A DNA stretch of 64,000 bases, taken from the NCBI RefSeq assembly GCF_014643835.1, contig NZ_BMKD01000007.1, forward strand, positions 248,001-312,000, given 5' to 3'. Each line of letters starts with the position of its first letter. Within the stretch, counting starts at the first letter, position 1. Under the pieces are notes generated by a model, which did no database searches, was not told the DNA's origin, and saw only the letters and a list, made by a program, of their open reading frames with translations. The stretch is from Mucilaginibacter rubeus. Its GTDB lineage: Bacteria; Bacteroidota; Bacteroidia; Sphingobacteriales; Sphingobacteriaceae. This document shows positions 1-8,616 of this stretch, piece after piece. A program made the position numbers and the translations under genes.

Positions 1-1196
1 TGGGTATCTATTCGTGTATTGGGAAAAATCTTGATGAAGTTAAGGAATCCCTTTATACCGGCAGGTCGGGCATTGTATATGATGCTATCCGTAAAGATTT
101 TGGCTACCGCTCAGGGCTTACCGGCGCGGTTGAAAAGCCCAACCTTAAAGGTACGCTTGATCGCCGGGCGCGTATCATGTTGCCCGAGCAAGGCGAATAT
201 GCATATATAGCCACCACCGAAGCATTACAGCAGGCAGGTATCGATGCCGATTACATCGCCCAAACCGATGTAGGCATTTTATACGGTAACGACAGTACTG
301 CCAAAGCTGTTATCGAAACCACAGATATCATCCGCGAGAAAAAAGACACCATGCTCATTGGTTCTGGTGCGGTTTTTCAAACCATGAACTCTACTGTTAC
401 CATGAACCTGGCTACCATATTCAAGCTGCGCGGTGTCAATTTTACCATCAGCGCGGCTTGCGCCAGTGGTTCGCATTCTATAGGTATGGGTTACCATCTT
501 ATCAAAAGCGGTATGCAGGACTGCATTATTTGCGGCGGCGCACAGGAACTCAGTCATTATTCAATGGGCAGTTTTGATGCGCTTTCGGCATTTTCTGTAC
601 ACGAGGCCGACCCTGCTAAAGCCTCCCGCCCGTTCGATCGTGACCGCGACGGATTGGTTCCAAGCGGCGGAGCAGCTACTGTGATTTTGGAAAGCCTGGA
701 ATCGGCCCTAAAACGAGGCGCTACTATTTTTGGCGAGATTGTTGGTTATGGTTTTTCATCAAATGGGGGGCATATTTCAAACCCAACGGTTGAAGGGCCG
801 GTACGCTCGTTGAATATGGCATTAAAAGATGCCGGTATACAGGCTTCTGAAATTGACTATATCAATGCTCATGCCACCTCTACCCCTGCCGGTGATGCCA
901 GCGAGGCTAAAGCCATTGATGAGGTTTTTGGCGATTATAAGCCCCTGGTAAGTTCAACCAAATCCATGACCGGTCATGAGTGCTGGATGGCGGGTGCAAG
1001 TGAGATCGTTTATTCGATGCTGATGATGCAAAACTCGTTCGTGGCGCCTAACATTAACTTTGAAAACCCCGACGAGGATTCGGCGAAACTTAACATCGCT
1101 ACCGAAACCGTCGATAAAAATATAGATACATTCCTGTCAAACTCGTTTGGGTTTGGCGGCACCAATTCGTCCCTGATTATTAAAAAATATATTTAA
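1..1196 (+). CDS. beta-ketoacyl-ACP synthase (KAS I/FabB-like), 5' partial
   Basis: Condensing enzyme that extends an ACP-bound acyl or polyene chain with malonyl-ACP. The reading frame is open to the left edge: bases 1-2 are the end of a Met codon followed by GIYSCIGKNLDE, a typical KAS N-terminal stretch, so only a few residues are missing and the ATG at 177 is internal. The thiolase-fold catalytic triad is visible: Cys in AACASGS (nt 459), His in NAHATSTP (nt 870) and His in MTGHECWMAG (nt 975). The C-terminal GFGGTNSS loop is also present. The downstream ACP starts 11 bp later. The GHECWMAGASE form resembles the KAS of aryl-polyene/flexirubin clusters. Family assignment is firm; the cluster role is inferred from context. 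Confidence 0.93.
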   Translation, partial: GIYSCIGKNLDEVKESLYTGRSGIVYDAIRKDFGYRSGLTGAVEKPNLKGTLDRRARIMLPEQGEYAYIATTEALQQAGIDADYIAQTDVGILYGNDSTAKAVIETTDIIREKKDTMLIGSGAVFQTMNSTVTMNLATIFKLRGVNFTISAACASGSHSIGMGYHLIKSGMQDCIICGGAQELSHYSMGSFDALSAFSVHEADPAKASRPFDRDRDGLVPSGGAATVILESLESALKRGATIFGEIVGYGFSSNGGHISNPTVEGPVRSLNMALKDAGIQASEIDYINAHATSTPAGDASEAKAIDEVFGDYKPLVSSTKSMTGHECWMAGASEIVYSMLMMQNSFVAPNINFENPDEDSAKLNIATETVDKNIDTFLSNSFGFGGTNSSLIIKKYI

Positions 1197-1207
1197 ACTA
1201 AGCCATT

Positions 1208-1465
1208 ATGCAAATTGAAGAGATCATAGAAAAAATCAACAGCTTCCTTGCCGAAGAATTTGAGGTTGATGCAGATAAAATGGTGCCCACAGCAAATCTG
1301 AAAGAAACCCTCGACCTTGACAGTCTTGATTATATCGACCTTGTTGTAGTAATTGAAAGCAACTTTGGGTTCAAAGTAAAACCCGAAGATTTTACGGGCA
1401 TTGTTACCTTCCAGGATTTTTACGATTACGTACTATCGCGCGTACAACCTGAGGAGCTTGCATAA
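1208..1465 (+). CDS. acyl carrier protein (first of two)
   Basis: An 85-residue acidic ACP that carries the growing chain on a phosphopantetheine arm. The attachment serine is Ser39 in LDLDSLDYIDL, the usual DSL motif, followed by the helix that docks to partner enzymes. The length is normal for a free-standing type II ACP. It sits between the partial ketosynthase and the acyltransferase, and its stop codon overlaps the next start (TAATG), which suggests translational coupling. It most likely serves this operon and not primary fatty-acid synthesis. A second, different ACP is at 7147. Confidence 0.93.
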   Translation: MQIEEIIEKINSFLAEEFEVDADKMVPTANLKETLDLDSLDYIDLVVVIESNFGFKVKPEDFTGIVTFQDFYDYVLSRVQPEELA

Positions 1466-2343
1466 TGCCCGCCTGGCAGGGAAAATCAAAAGGCAATACC
1501 CTTGGCTATCGCATTTTTGTAAGCGTTTTAAAAACAGCCGGTGTAATGCCGGCCTATTTTATGCTGAGGTTTGTGGCGCTTTATTACTTCCTGTTTTCGT
1601 GGCAAACATCAAAAGGAACATATTACTATTTCCACAAGCGGCTCGGTTTCGGCAAAGTAAAATCAATATTCAAGCTTTACCGCAACTATTACCTGTTTGG
1701 GCAAAGCATTATTGACAAAGTGGTGATCATGTCGGGTATTCCCAACAAATTCACTTTCAACTTTGACGGGATCGACAACCTACGGCAGATTGCCGCCATG
1801 AACAAGGGCGGATTACTGCTTAGCTCGCACATTGGCAGCTGGGAAATAGCAGGCGAACTGCTTGATCATATAAACACCCGCATTAACATTGTAATGTTTG
1901 ATGGCGAAGACAGGCAGATCAAGCAATACATGGATTCGGTAACCGGCGAGCGGAAAATAAACATCATTGTCATCAAAAACGACCTGTCGCACATATTTAA
2001 AATAAACGCGGCATTTCAGAACAATGAGCTGGTTTGCATGCATGCCGACAGGTATATCGAGGGCAATAAAACCATAACAAGGGAGTTTTTAGGTGAGGAT
2101 GCGAAATTCCCGGCAGGGCCGTTTGTAATGGCCGAAAAATTTAAAGCGCCGGTAACGTTTGTTTACGCACTAAAAGAAAGCGCGTTGCATTACCACTTTT
2201 TCGCCAGTCCGGTAAAGGATTATTCGGATTGGGGCAGAGGCAAAGGCATGGAACAACTGGCAAATGATTTTATAACCAGCTTTGAAAACAAGGTAAAAAC
2301 GTACCCTGAGCAGTGGTACAACTATTATAATTTTTGGCAATGA
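1465..2343 (+). CDS. LpxL/HtrB-like lysophospholipid acyltransferase
   Basis: A 292-residue protein of the lipid A biosynthesis acyltransferase family (LpxL/LpxM). These inner-membrane enzymes move an acyl chain from ACP to a lipid hydroxyl. The HX4E catalytic motif is visible as His122-IGSW-Glu127. A hydrophobic N-terminal segment (about residues 27-47) fits a membrane anchor. Homologous acyltransferases occur in aryl-polyene and flexirubin clusters, where they are thought to attach the finished polyene to a lipid or resorcinol acceptor. The gene overlaps the ACP stop on one side and the dehydratase-like start (ATGA) on the other. Substrate is inferred. Confidence 0.88.
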   Translation: MPAWQGKSKGNTLGYRIFVSVLKTAGVMPAYFMLRFVALYYFLFSWQTSKGTYYYFHKRLGFGKVKSIFKLYRNYYLFGQSIIDKVVIMSGIPNKFTFNFDGIDNLRQIAAMNKGGLLLSSHIGSWEIAGELLDHINTRINIVMFDGEDRQIKQYMDSVTGERKINIIVIKNDLSHIFKINAAFQNNELVCMHADRYIEGNKTITREFLGEDAKFPAGPFVMAEKFKAPVTFVYALKESALHYHFFASPVKDYSDWGRGKGMEQLANDFITSFENKVKTYPEQWYNYYNFWQ

Positions 2344-2762
2344 TCTTACCAACACAGGATATTTTACCGTTGATACCACAGCGGTCGCCATTTGTAATGA
2401 TTGACAAGCTGTTGTCATCAACTGATGACAACACGGTAACCTCGCTTCAGGTAAAGGCTGATAACGTTTTGGTAAGCGATGGCGAATTAAGCGAAGCCGG
2501 ACTGACCGAAAACATAGCCCAAACCGCCGCCGCTGGTGCCGGATATGCCGCTCAGCAATTAGGCAAACCTGTACAGCCGGGCTTTATCGGTGCGGTAAAA
2601 AACCTGGAAGTATTTGCTTTACCAAAAGTTGGCGATACCATAGAAACCGAAGTAAAAATTGAAAACCAGGTTTTCGATGTTACCATCATCAAAGGAAAAA
2701 TTACTTGCAAAGGCATAACGATAGCCCAATGCGAAATGAAAATATTTATTCAACCACAATAA
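2340..2762 (+). CDS. FabZ-like hot-dog dehydratase subunit lacking the catalytic His
   Basis: A 140-residue hot-dog protein resembling 3-hydroxyacyl-ACP dehydratases. It begins with a LIPQRSPFVMID segment equivalent to the FabZ LPHRYPFLLVD signature. The ATG at 2340 overlaps the upstream stop (ATGA) and is preferred over the TTG at 2334. The stretch that normally reads GHFPxxPxxPG with the catalytic His is shortened and reads roughly SDGELSEAGL, with no His. The acidic partner seems kept as Glu57 in LTENIAQ. This looks like an ApeP-type subunit that may need a partner to supply the His; the protein at 11819 has the opposite pattern. Family is clear; activity alone is doubtful. Confidence 0.83.
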   Translation: MILPTQDILPLIPQRSPFVMIDKLLSSTDDNTVTSLQVKADNVLVSDGELSEAGLTENIAQTAAAGAGYAAQQLGKPVQPGFIGAVKNLEVFALPKVGDTIETEVKIENQVFDVTIIKGKITCKGITIAQCEMKIFIQPQ

Positions 2763-2770
2763 TATCAACC

Positions 2771-3415
2771 ATGAAAAAAAACGCAATTAAACTGAGTTTA
2801 CTGATACTTTTATTAACCGCGTTCTTAAAACCGGCATCTGCCCAAACCAAAGCAGAGGTATTCGATAAAAAAACCCCGATAACCTGGTTAGGTATGGATT
2901 TTTCACAAATGAAATTCATTGGTTCGGAAGAAGCTTACAGACGGGAGGTGATCAATGCCGAATTTGTTGGCAAATACATCCCCCTATGGGAAAATTTCTT
3001 TCTAAAAGAACCTAAAAAATATAACCCAGCCAGGGCGGTTCACCGCGATACCGTTCATTTTGCAATGAATGTTACCGAAAAAGTTAACAACGCGCTTACC
3101 AAAAACTTCTTTGATACTGATCCCGGTCATTTCAAAACGCTGACCGAAAAAGATATTGATGCATTGATTAAAAACTATGATTTTTTAGGTAATAAAGGCA
3201 TCGGTATGTTGCTGATTGTTGAAGGCATGGATAAAGGGCGGGCGCAAGGGGGCGCCTGGGTAACTTTTGTTGATATGGATAAGAAAACGGTTTTATATAC
3301 CGTTTTCCGCACCGGCAACAGCCGTGGATTTGGTTTCAGAAATTACTGGGCACACCCATGGCCGGTAATCCTGGACGATTTTGGCGCTGATTTCGATCTT
3401 TTCAAAAAATACTAA
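2771..3415 (+). CDS. secreted hypothetical protein of the pigment operon
   Basis: A 214-residue protein with a clear signal peptide (MKKNAIKLSLLILLL, cleavage near ASAQ), so it is exported to the periplasm or envelope. The ATG at 2771 gives a proper signal peptide; an in-frame ATG at 2705 lies inside the preceding gene and would bury it. The mature part has no catalytic motif I recognise, but it is rich in aromatic and charged residues and ends in a conserved-looking NYWAHPWPVILDDFGADFD segment. It sits between the dehydratase-like and thioesterase genes, 8 bp after the former, so it probably belongs to the same envelope-pigment process. Function unknown. Confidence 0.75.
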   Translation: MKKNAIKLSLLILLLTAFLKPASAQTKAEVFDKKTPITWLGMDFSQMKFIGSEEAYRREVINAEFVGKYIPLWENFFLKEPKKYNPARAVHRDTVHFAMNVTEKVNNALTKNFFDTDPGHFKTLTEKDIDALIKNYDFLGNKGIGMLLIVEGMDKGRAQGGAWVTFVDMDKKTVLYTVFRTGNSRGFGFRNYWAHPWPVILDDFGADFDLFKKY

Positions 3416-3427
3416 GCCCTTAAGGTT

Positions 3428-3853
3428 TTGCAGCAATCGCTAATAAATACTATTGAGATTGAAGTCAAATTCAGTGACGTGGATATGCTGGGCGTGGTTT
3501 GGCATGGCAACTATATTCGATATTTTGAAGATGGCCGCGAGGCGTTTGGCAAGCAATATGGCCTGGGTTATATGGATGTATATAACGCGGGCTACGTTGT
3601 GCCTATAGTTAACGTAAATTGTGATTATAAGCGCTTTTTGCGGTACGAGGATAAGGTGATCGTCGAAACCACCTACACCCCTACCGAGTCGGCAAAGATC
3701 AATTTTACTTACAGGTTACTCAACGCCCAAACCGGCGAACTTATCGTTAAAGGATCGACAACACAGGTTTTTGTTCGCCGTGATAATTTTGAACTGCAAC
3801 TTACCAACCCGGATTTTTTTCTGGATTGGAAACAACAACAAGGTTTGATATAA
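3428..3853 (+). CDS. acyl-CoA/acyl-ACP thioesterase (4HBT, YbgC/FadM-like)
   Basis: A 141-residue single hot-dog thioesterase. The 4HBT signature is visible as FSDVDMLGVVWHGNY followed by RYFEDGREAF, placing the catalytic Asp near residue 19. It would hydrolyse an acyl-ACP or acyl-CoA, releasing a chain or editing stalled intermediates. No ATG fits; the start is TTG at 3428, 12 bp after the previous stop, with TAAGG just upstream. Free-standing thioesterases are standard in aryl-polyene and flexirubin clusters, so context supports a role in chain release or proofreading. Confidence 0.87.
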   Translation: MQQSLINTIEIEVKFSDVDMLGVVWHGNYIRYFEDGREAFGKQYGLGYMDVYNAGYVVPIVNVNCDYKRFLRYEDKVIVETTYTPTESAKINFTYRLLNAQTGELIVKGSTTQVFVRRDNFELQLTNPDFFLDWKQQQGLI

Positions 3854-3865
3854 CAGAACGCCGTG

Positions 3866-5002
3866 ATGAAGAAGGTTTACCTTGTTGCCGATAATGTTTA
3901 CTCGCCGTTAGGGGCTACCACCACTCAAAACTTTGAGCACCTGGTTAACGGCGTTTCAGGCGTGAGGCAACACGACGACAAAGCCCTGTCTGACGATCTT
4001 TTTTTCGCATCGCTATTTGAAAAAGTATATTTTCAAACCGATGAATACTGCACCAAATTCGAGCACCTTCTCATCGCTTCGTTAACCGAAACCTTACATG
4101 GAGTCGATAAAAATATATCCGATAAAAAAACTGTTCTGATTATTTCCAGTACCAAAGGCAACATCAGTCTGCTGGAAACGGAACAAGCGGGCCCTGAACT
4201 GGATGAGCGCATTGCCCTGCATTCATCAGCAAAAAAAATAGCCCGACATTTTGGTTTTGTAAACGAGCCAATAATAGTTTCACATGCCTGTATTTCCGGA
4301 CTTGTTGCTATGATCACCGGGATGCGATTGATCCAATCAGGGCAGTACGACCATGCGGTTATAGCCGGGGCAGATGTGATTTCAAAATTTGTGCTTTCGG
4401 GCTTCCAATCTTTTCAGGCCGTTAGTCAGGGATTATGCAAGCCATTTGATGCAGATCGTGACGGTATCAATTTGGGCGAGGGCGCGGCTACGGTTATTCT
4501 ATCGGCAGACAAACCAACCGGAGAAGCTATTGAATTAGTTTCGGGTGCAATAAGCAATGATGCCAACCATATTTCAGGCCCTTCACGCACCGGCGAAGAA
4601 TTATATTACGCCATCAATAAAGCGATGGATGCTGCCGGTTTAAAGCCTGAGGATATTGATTTTATATCTGCCCATGGTACAGCGACCGTTTATAACGACG
4701 AAATGGAAGCAAAAGCTGTAACGCTGGCCGGTTTGCAGCATGTTCCACTCAATAGCCTGAAAGGTTTTTACGGGCATACTTTGGGCGCTTCGGGATTGAT
4801 AGAGGCCATCGTTTCTGCTCAATCATTAAAGCAAAATACCATCATTCCTACCAAAGGCTTTAGCAAACAGGGCGGTGCTAACCCGGTAAACGTTTGCAGC
4901 CAATTGATATCAACGCCACTTAACCGTTGCCTCAAAATAGCCTCTGGCTTTGGGGGATGTAATGCAGCCATAATTTTAACCAAATCACAACAGGATATTT
5001 GA
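3866..5002 (+). CDS. beta-ketoacyl-ACP synthase (second, intact triad)
   Basis: A 378-residue thiolase-fold condensing enzyme. The triad is complete: Cys142 in SHACISG, His270 in SAHGTATVYND and His304 in GFYGHTLGASG, and the C-terminal GFGGCNAA loop is present. ATG at 3866 is chosen over the adjoining GTG at 3863. It is somewhat shorter than FabF (about 410 residues) and divergent in its first 120 residues, which suggests a specialised substrate such as a polyene-ACP. It lies 12 bp after the thioesterase and 4 bp before the halogenase-like gene, within one transcription unit. Confidence 0.92.
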   Translation: MKKVYLVADNVYSPLGATTTQNFEHLVNGVSGVRQHDDKALSDDLFFASLFEKVYFQTDEYCTKFEHLLIASLTETLHGVDKNISDKKTVLIISSTKGNISLLETEQAGPELDERIALHSSAKKIARHFGFVNEPIIVSHACISGLVAMITGMRLIQSGQYDHAVIAGADVISKFVLSGFQSFQAVSQGLCKPFDADRDGINLGEGAATVILSADKPTGEAIELVSGAISNDANHISGPSRTGEELYYAINKAMDAAGLKPEDIDFISAHGTATVYNDEMEAKAVTLAGLQHVPLNSLKGFYGHTLGASGLIEAIVSAQSLKQNTIIPTKGFSKQGGANPVNVCSQLISTPLNRCLKIASGFGGCNAAIILTKSQQDI

Positions 5003-5006
5003 TAAT

Positions 5007-6257
5007 ATGAACACAGAACAGGTAGATGTATTGGTAATAGGCGCCGGTCCGGCGGGCACGGTGGCCGCTTCTATCGTACACCAGGCAGGCTTTAAGGTAA
5101 AAATTGTAGAGAAACAGCTTTTCCCGCGGTTTGTGATTGGCGAAAGCTTGCTGCCACGATGCATGGAAGCGCTAACCGAAGCCGGCTTTGTAGATGCCAT
5201 AAGCGAAAAAGGCTTTCAGCAAAAAAATGGGGCTAAATTTGTGAAAGATGGCAAGATCTGCGATTATCAATTTGCCGACCAATTCACTCCCGGCTGGAAC
5301 CGGACCTGGCAGGTACCCCGTGCCGATTTTGATAAAACCTTAGCCGATACTGTTGAGAAAATGGGCGTTCCTGTTCATTACGAAACTACCGTTACTAATA
5401 TTGTTTTCAACGGCCAAAACTCGGTAACTACTTTGGAGGATAAAGATGGAAATCAAACAGAGATTTCGGCTCGTTTTATCATCGATGGCAGCGGTTATGG
5501 CAGGGTGATCCCCAAACTATTTAACCTCGACAGGCCATCGACCCAAGTTCCGCGTAAGGCGCTTTTTGTGCATACGGTGGATAAAAAACGCTCTATGGCC
5601 GATGAGCCAAACCGCATTACCATCGTAGTGCATCAGCCTGGCGTTTGGATCTGGATCATTCCTTTCGCCAACGGTATTACCTCCTTAGGTTTTGTGGGCA
5701 ATCCTGAGTTTTTTAAGCAACATGAAGGCTCCGACGAAGAGATTTTGCGTGGATTGATAGCGTCGCAACCATATTTCAGCGAGCGTTTTGAGGATGTGGA
5801 ATTTACTTTCGCACCGAGAGTTTTGGAATCATGGTCGGCCACTACAGATAAGTTTTATGGTAATGGCTTTGTACTTACCGGTAACGTAACAGAGTTCCTT
5901 GATCCGATATTTTCATCGGGCGTAACGCTGGCTACGGTATCGAGCCAAACAGCAGCCAAACTGGTGATCCGCAAGCTTAACGGCGAAACTGTGGATTGGG
6001 ATAAAGAATACATGCAGCACATGATGCAGGGTGTAAATACCTTCCGCTCCTACGTTACCGCATGGTATGAGGGCGTGCTCGACACGATATTTTTTGCCAA
6101 TAACCAGGACCCGCTTGTTAAAAGTCAGATCTGCTCGGTATTGGCCGGTTATGTTTGGGACCTCGATAATCCGTATGTTAAAAATCACGAAACAGCTTTG
6201 CATAAACTGGCACGTACTATTACCCTAAGAGATTTAGTAGCAGCCGATAAAAGCTAA
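5007..6257 (+). CDS. flavin-dependent halogenase-like FAD oxidoreductase
   Basis: A 416-residue FAD enzyme of the tryptophan-halogenase-like superfamily. The FAD-binding GAGPAG motif is at residues 12-17, and IGESLLP near 44 matches the family's conserved GES/GEA motif. The halogenase WxWxIP signature is perfect (WIWIIP, residues 214-219). A lysine in KNGAKF (residue 73) falls where phenolic halogenases carry their catalytic Lys, although that alignment is by eye. Related enzymes occur in flexirubin clusters, where the ring can be chlorinated. It could be a halogenase or a non-halogenating hydroxylase or oxidase of the aryl head group. It is in tight operon context after a ketosynthase. Confidence 0.85.
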   Translation: MNTEQVDVLVIGAGPAGTVAASIVHQAGFKVKIVEKQLFPRFVIGESLLPRCMEALTEAGFVDAISEKGFQQKNGAKFVKDGKICDYQFADQFTPGWNRTWQVPRADFDKTLADTVEKMGVPVHYETTVTNIVFNGQNSVTTLEDKDGNQTEISARFIIDGSGYGRVIPKLFNLDRPSTQVPRKALFVHTVDKKRSMADEPNRITIVVHQPGVWIWIIPFANGITSLGFVGNPEFFKQHEGSDEEILRGLIASQPYFSERFEDVEFTFAPRVLESWSATTDKFYGNGFVLTGNVTEFLDPIFSSGVTLATVSSQTAAKLVIRKLNGETVDWDKEYMQHMMQGVNTFRSYVTAWYEGVLDTIFFANNQDPLVKSQICSVLAGYVWDLDNPYVKNHETALHKLARTITLRDLVAADKS

Positions 6258-6282
6258 AGGCAGGATCATTTAACCATGTACG

Positions 6283-6426
6283 AATTGAAAAACAATAAAT
6301 GAAAATTTTTCACACTAATTTTTACGTATTAATCGAATTACACGAATTGAATCAATTTAAGATTCGTGTAATTCGATTAATTGTGGAGCGCTTGCAAAGC
6401 ATTTGTGTAGAAATTTTTCAGTATGA
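6283..6426 (+). repeat. interspersed ~140 bp palindromic repeat, copy 1
   Basis: This AT-rich element fills the main gap in the pigment operon. Its core is an inverted pair, ATTAATCGAATTACACGAAT and its complement around GATTCGTGTAATTCGATTAA, flanked by outer arms containing TGAAAATTTTTCACAC and GTGTAGAAATTTTTCA. A near-identical copy in the opposite orientation is at 60959-61098. It carries no gene and is probably a miniature mobile or REP-like element. In the transcript it could fold into a long hairpin that affects expression of the downstream genes. Confidence 0.85.
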
Positions 6427-6444
6427 GATTAGTAAAACTATAAA

Positions 6445-7080
6445 TTGAAGAACCAATATTACATATCAGCTCACTGCAGTATCAGCGATAACATTGTTCG
6501 TTATAATAACGAAGTCGTATTTGCGGGTACAGAGAATGATATTCCCGGTTTTTTTCTGTCGGTTTACCAGCATCTTGGGGTAAAATACCCTAAGTTTTAT
6601 AAGATGGATAACCTGGCAAAACTGGGTTGGCTTACTGCTGAAGTTTTGCTGAAAGATTTCGACAAGGCGAAATATCAGCCGACTGACATCGGCGTGGTGT
6701 TAACCAACGCAAACTCCAGTCTTGATGCTGATAAGCGGTATTATGATTCGATGCAGGAGATAGCAAGCCCTGCATTATTTGTTTATACGCTACCCAACAT
6801 TGTTATCGGCGAGATCTGCATCCGTCATCATTTTAAAGGCGAAAACGCTTTTTATATTTTTGACCGGTTTAATGCAGATTTCATAGCAAGTTACGTTTAC
6901 AACTTGCTCGATATCAGGCAATTGAATGTTTGTATTTGCGGATGGGTGGAGCTGCTTGGCGATGAATATAAAGCAGTTTTGTTTTTGATAGAAAAGGACG
7001 GTGTAATGCCCTTCAAAACAGAAAATATTAATAAAATTTACAACCCCACCCAAACCCTCTCCGAAAAGGAGGGCTTTTAA
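6445..7080 (+). CDS. truncated ketosynthase-like protein without active-site Cys
   Basis: A 211-residue protein that resembles the N-terminal half of a ketosynthase (GVVLTNANSSLDAD, then TLPNIVIGEICIRHHF). By eye it corresponds to the region before and around the nucleophile in its neighbours. Where KAS enzymes have the Cys nucleophile it reads FDRFNADF, and the C-terminal half with both histidines is absent. It is therefore not a condensing enzyme by itself; a structural partner or chain-length-factor-like role is possible. Translation must start at TTG 6445, since a stop lies 9 bp upstream. Its last 13 or so residues (NPTQTLSEKEGF) are encoded by an interspersed repeat, so the original end may have been altered. 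Confidence 0.75.
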   Translation: MKNQYYISAHCSISDNIVRYNNEVVFAGTENDIPGFFLSVYQHLGVKYPKFYKMDNLAKLGWLTAEVLLKDFDKAKYQPTDIGVVLTNANSSLDADKRYYDSMQEIASPALFVYTLPNIVIGEICIRHHFKGENAFYIFDRFNADFIASYVYNLLDIRQLNVCICGWVELLGDEYKAVLFLIEKDGVMPFKTENINKIYNPTQTLSEKEGF

Positions 7081-7130
7081 AAATGTGTTTTTTTAAGTCT
7101 CCCCTACCGGGGGAGATTTAGAGGGGGTAA
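7041..7130. repeat. CCCTCTCC-type palindromic repeat overlapping a gene end
   Basis: This is an inverted pair: a left arm with CCAAACCCTCTCCGAAAAGGAGGG and a right arm with CCCCTACCGGGGGAGATTTAGAGGGGG. The stop codon of the ketosynthase-like gene (7078-7080) lies inside it. Related elements are at 10477-10558, 30806-30925, 34893-35012 and 62918-62977. They recur beside or inside gene ends, which suggests a mobile or recombinogenic repeat that may also act as a transcript hairpin. Confidence 0.8.
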
Positions 7131-7146
7131 TTATAAAACTTACAAT

Positions 7147-7410
7147 ATGGATAAATTAATGGCCGATCTGAAAGAGCAGATCATTGAGCAGTTGAACTTA
7201 CAGGATGTAAAGCCGGAAGATATCGGTGATGACCAGCCGCTTTTTGGTGATGGCCTTGGTCTGGATTCGATAGATGCCCTGGAACTTATTGTACTGCTGC
7301 AGCAAAAGTATAAAGTAAAACTTTCTAACGCTGAAGACGGCCCTAAAATCTTCCGCTCAGTGCGTACCATCGCCGAATTTATTGAAAGCACCAGGATCCC
7401 GAACGCCTAA
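7147..7410 (+). CDS. acyl carrier protein (second)
   Basis: An 87-residue type II ACP. The phosphopantetheine serine is Ser41 in GLGLDSIDALEL, a DSI variant, while the first ACP has DSL. The N-terminal helix is lysine/glutamate-rich. The two ACPs are clearly different in sequence and may load different ketosynthases, for example one for priming with an aryl starter and one for elongation. It is 66 bp after the ketosynthase-like gene, with a repeat in that gap, and 3 bp before the next ketosynthase. Confidence 0.93.
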   Translation: MDKLMADLKEQIIEQLNLQDVKPEDIGDDQPLFGDGLGLDSIDALELIVLLQQKYKVKLSNAEDGPKIFRSVRTIAEFIESTRIPNA

Positions 7411-7413
7411 ACA

Positions 7414-8613
7414 ATGGAGCAACCTGTTTTTATAGCCGGCCTTGGGGTAATTTCGGCCATAGGTAATACTGTGGCTCAAAACCTGCTGTCGCTTGAGCAG
7501 GAAAAAACGGGCATTGCCCCTATCCAATACCTTGATACTGACCACCGGGATGAGTTTCCGGTTGGTGAGGTTAAACTGAGCAATGCTGAACTTGCGGAAT
7601 TATCGGGATTTAAACATGGTATCAGTCGCACGGCTATGCTAAGCTTAATTGCCGCTAAAGAAGCTTTAGCCGACACCGAACTTGCTAACCTTGCAGGACT
7701 AAGAACAGGTTTTGTCTCAGCCAATACCGTCGGCGGCATGGATAAAACAGAAGATTTTTTCAGGGACTTTTTAGACGATAACACCAAAGGCAGATTACGC
7801 AATGTCATTAATCACGAGTGCGGGGCCATTACCAATTTAGTTGCCGATCAGCTGGGTATAAGGCATTATGTAAGCACTATTAGCACGGCTTGTTCTTCAT
7901 CGGCTAATGCCATTATATACGGCGCAAGGCTTATTAAAAACAACATACTGGATGTGGTTATTGCCGGCGGTACCGATGCACTTACCCGCTTTACCCTCAA
8001 CGGTTTTAACACCCTCATGATATTGGATAAACAGCCCTGCCAGCCTTTTGATGCCAACCGCCGTGGCCTTAATCTTGGTGAGGGTGCAGGGTATGTGGTG
8101 CTGGTATCTGCGCGAATAGCATCATCGCTTAAAAAAGAGATATATTGCACCTTCGGCAGCTATCATAACGCCAATGATGCCTATCATCAAACGGCTTCAT
8201 CGCCCGAAGGAACCGGATCATTGTTGGCCATGGAAGGCGCGCTTAAAAAAAGTGGCTTACAGCCTGCCGATATCAGTTATATTAACCTGCATGGTACAGG
8301 CACACAAAATAATGATAGTTCAGAAGGCACAGCCATCAGCAAGCTATTTGCAGGACATTCTCCAAAAATGAGCTCTACTAAAGCATTCACGGGGCACACG
8401 CTCGGAGCAAGCGGCGGCATTGAAGCCGTGTTTTCAGCATTGGCGGTGCGGCGCGGTTTGATATACCCTAATCTGAGGTTTGAAACGCAAATGGACGGCT
8501 TTCCTTTTACACCGGAGACCCATTTTTCAACGCAGCCGGACGTCAAACACGTATTATCTAACTCTTTTGGGTTTGGCGGAAATTGTTCATCATTAATATT
8601 TTCAAAACTATAG
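7414..8613 (+). CDS. beta-ketoacyl-ACP synthase (third, intact triad)
   Basis: A 399-residue FabF-like condensing enzyme with all catalytic residues: Cys160 in STACSSSANA, His293 in NLHGTGTQNND, and His328 in KAFTGHTLGASGG. The GFGGNCSS loop closes the active site. Its length matches typical KAS II. It is followed after 3 bp by a ketosynthase homologue with no triad, an arrangement like ketosynthase/chain-length-factor pairs of type II polyketide synthases and the ApeO/ApeC pair of aryl-polyene systems. The pair may therefore work as a heterodimer that sets polyene length. Confidence 0.92.
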   Translation: MEQPVFIAGLGVISAIGNTVAQNLLSLEQEKTGIAPIQYLDTDHRDEFPVGEVKLSNAELAELSGFKHGISRTAMLSLIAAKEALADTELANLAGLRTGFVSANTVGGMDKTEDFFRDFLDDNTKGRLRNVINHECGAITNLVADQLGIRHYVSTISTACSSSANAIIYGARLIKNNILDVVIAGGTDALTRFTLNGFNTLMILDKQPCQPFDANRRGLNLGEGAGYVVLVSARIASSLKKEIYCTFGSYHNANDAYHQTASSPEGTGSLLAMEGALKKSGLQPADISYINLHGTGTQNNDSSEGTAISKLFAGHSPKMSSTKAFTGHTLGASGGIEAVFSALAVRRGLIYPNLRFETQMDGFPFTPETHFSTQPDVKHVLSNSFGFGGNCSSLIFSKL

Positions 8614-8616
8614 GCG

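Noticed and set aside
1401-1715. + strand open frame overlapping the ACP and acyltransferase
   Set aside because: It overlaps two well-supported genes in another frame and has no domain.
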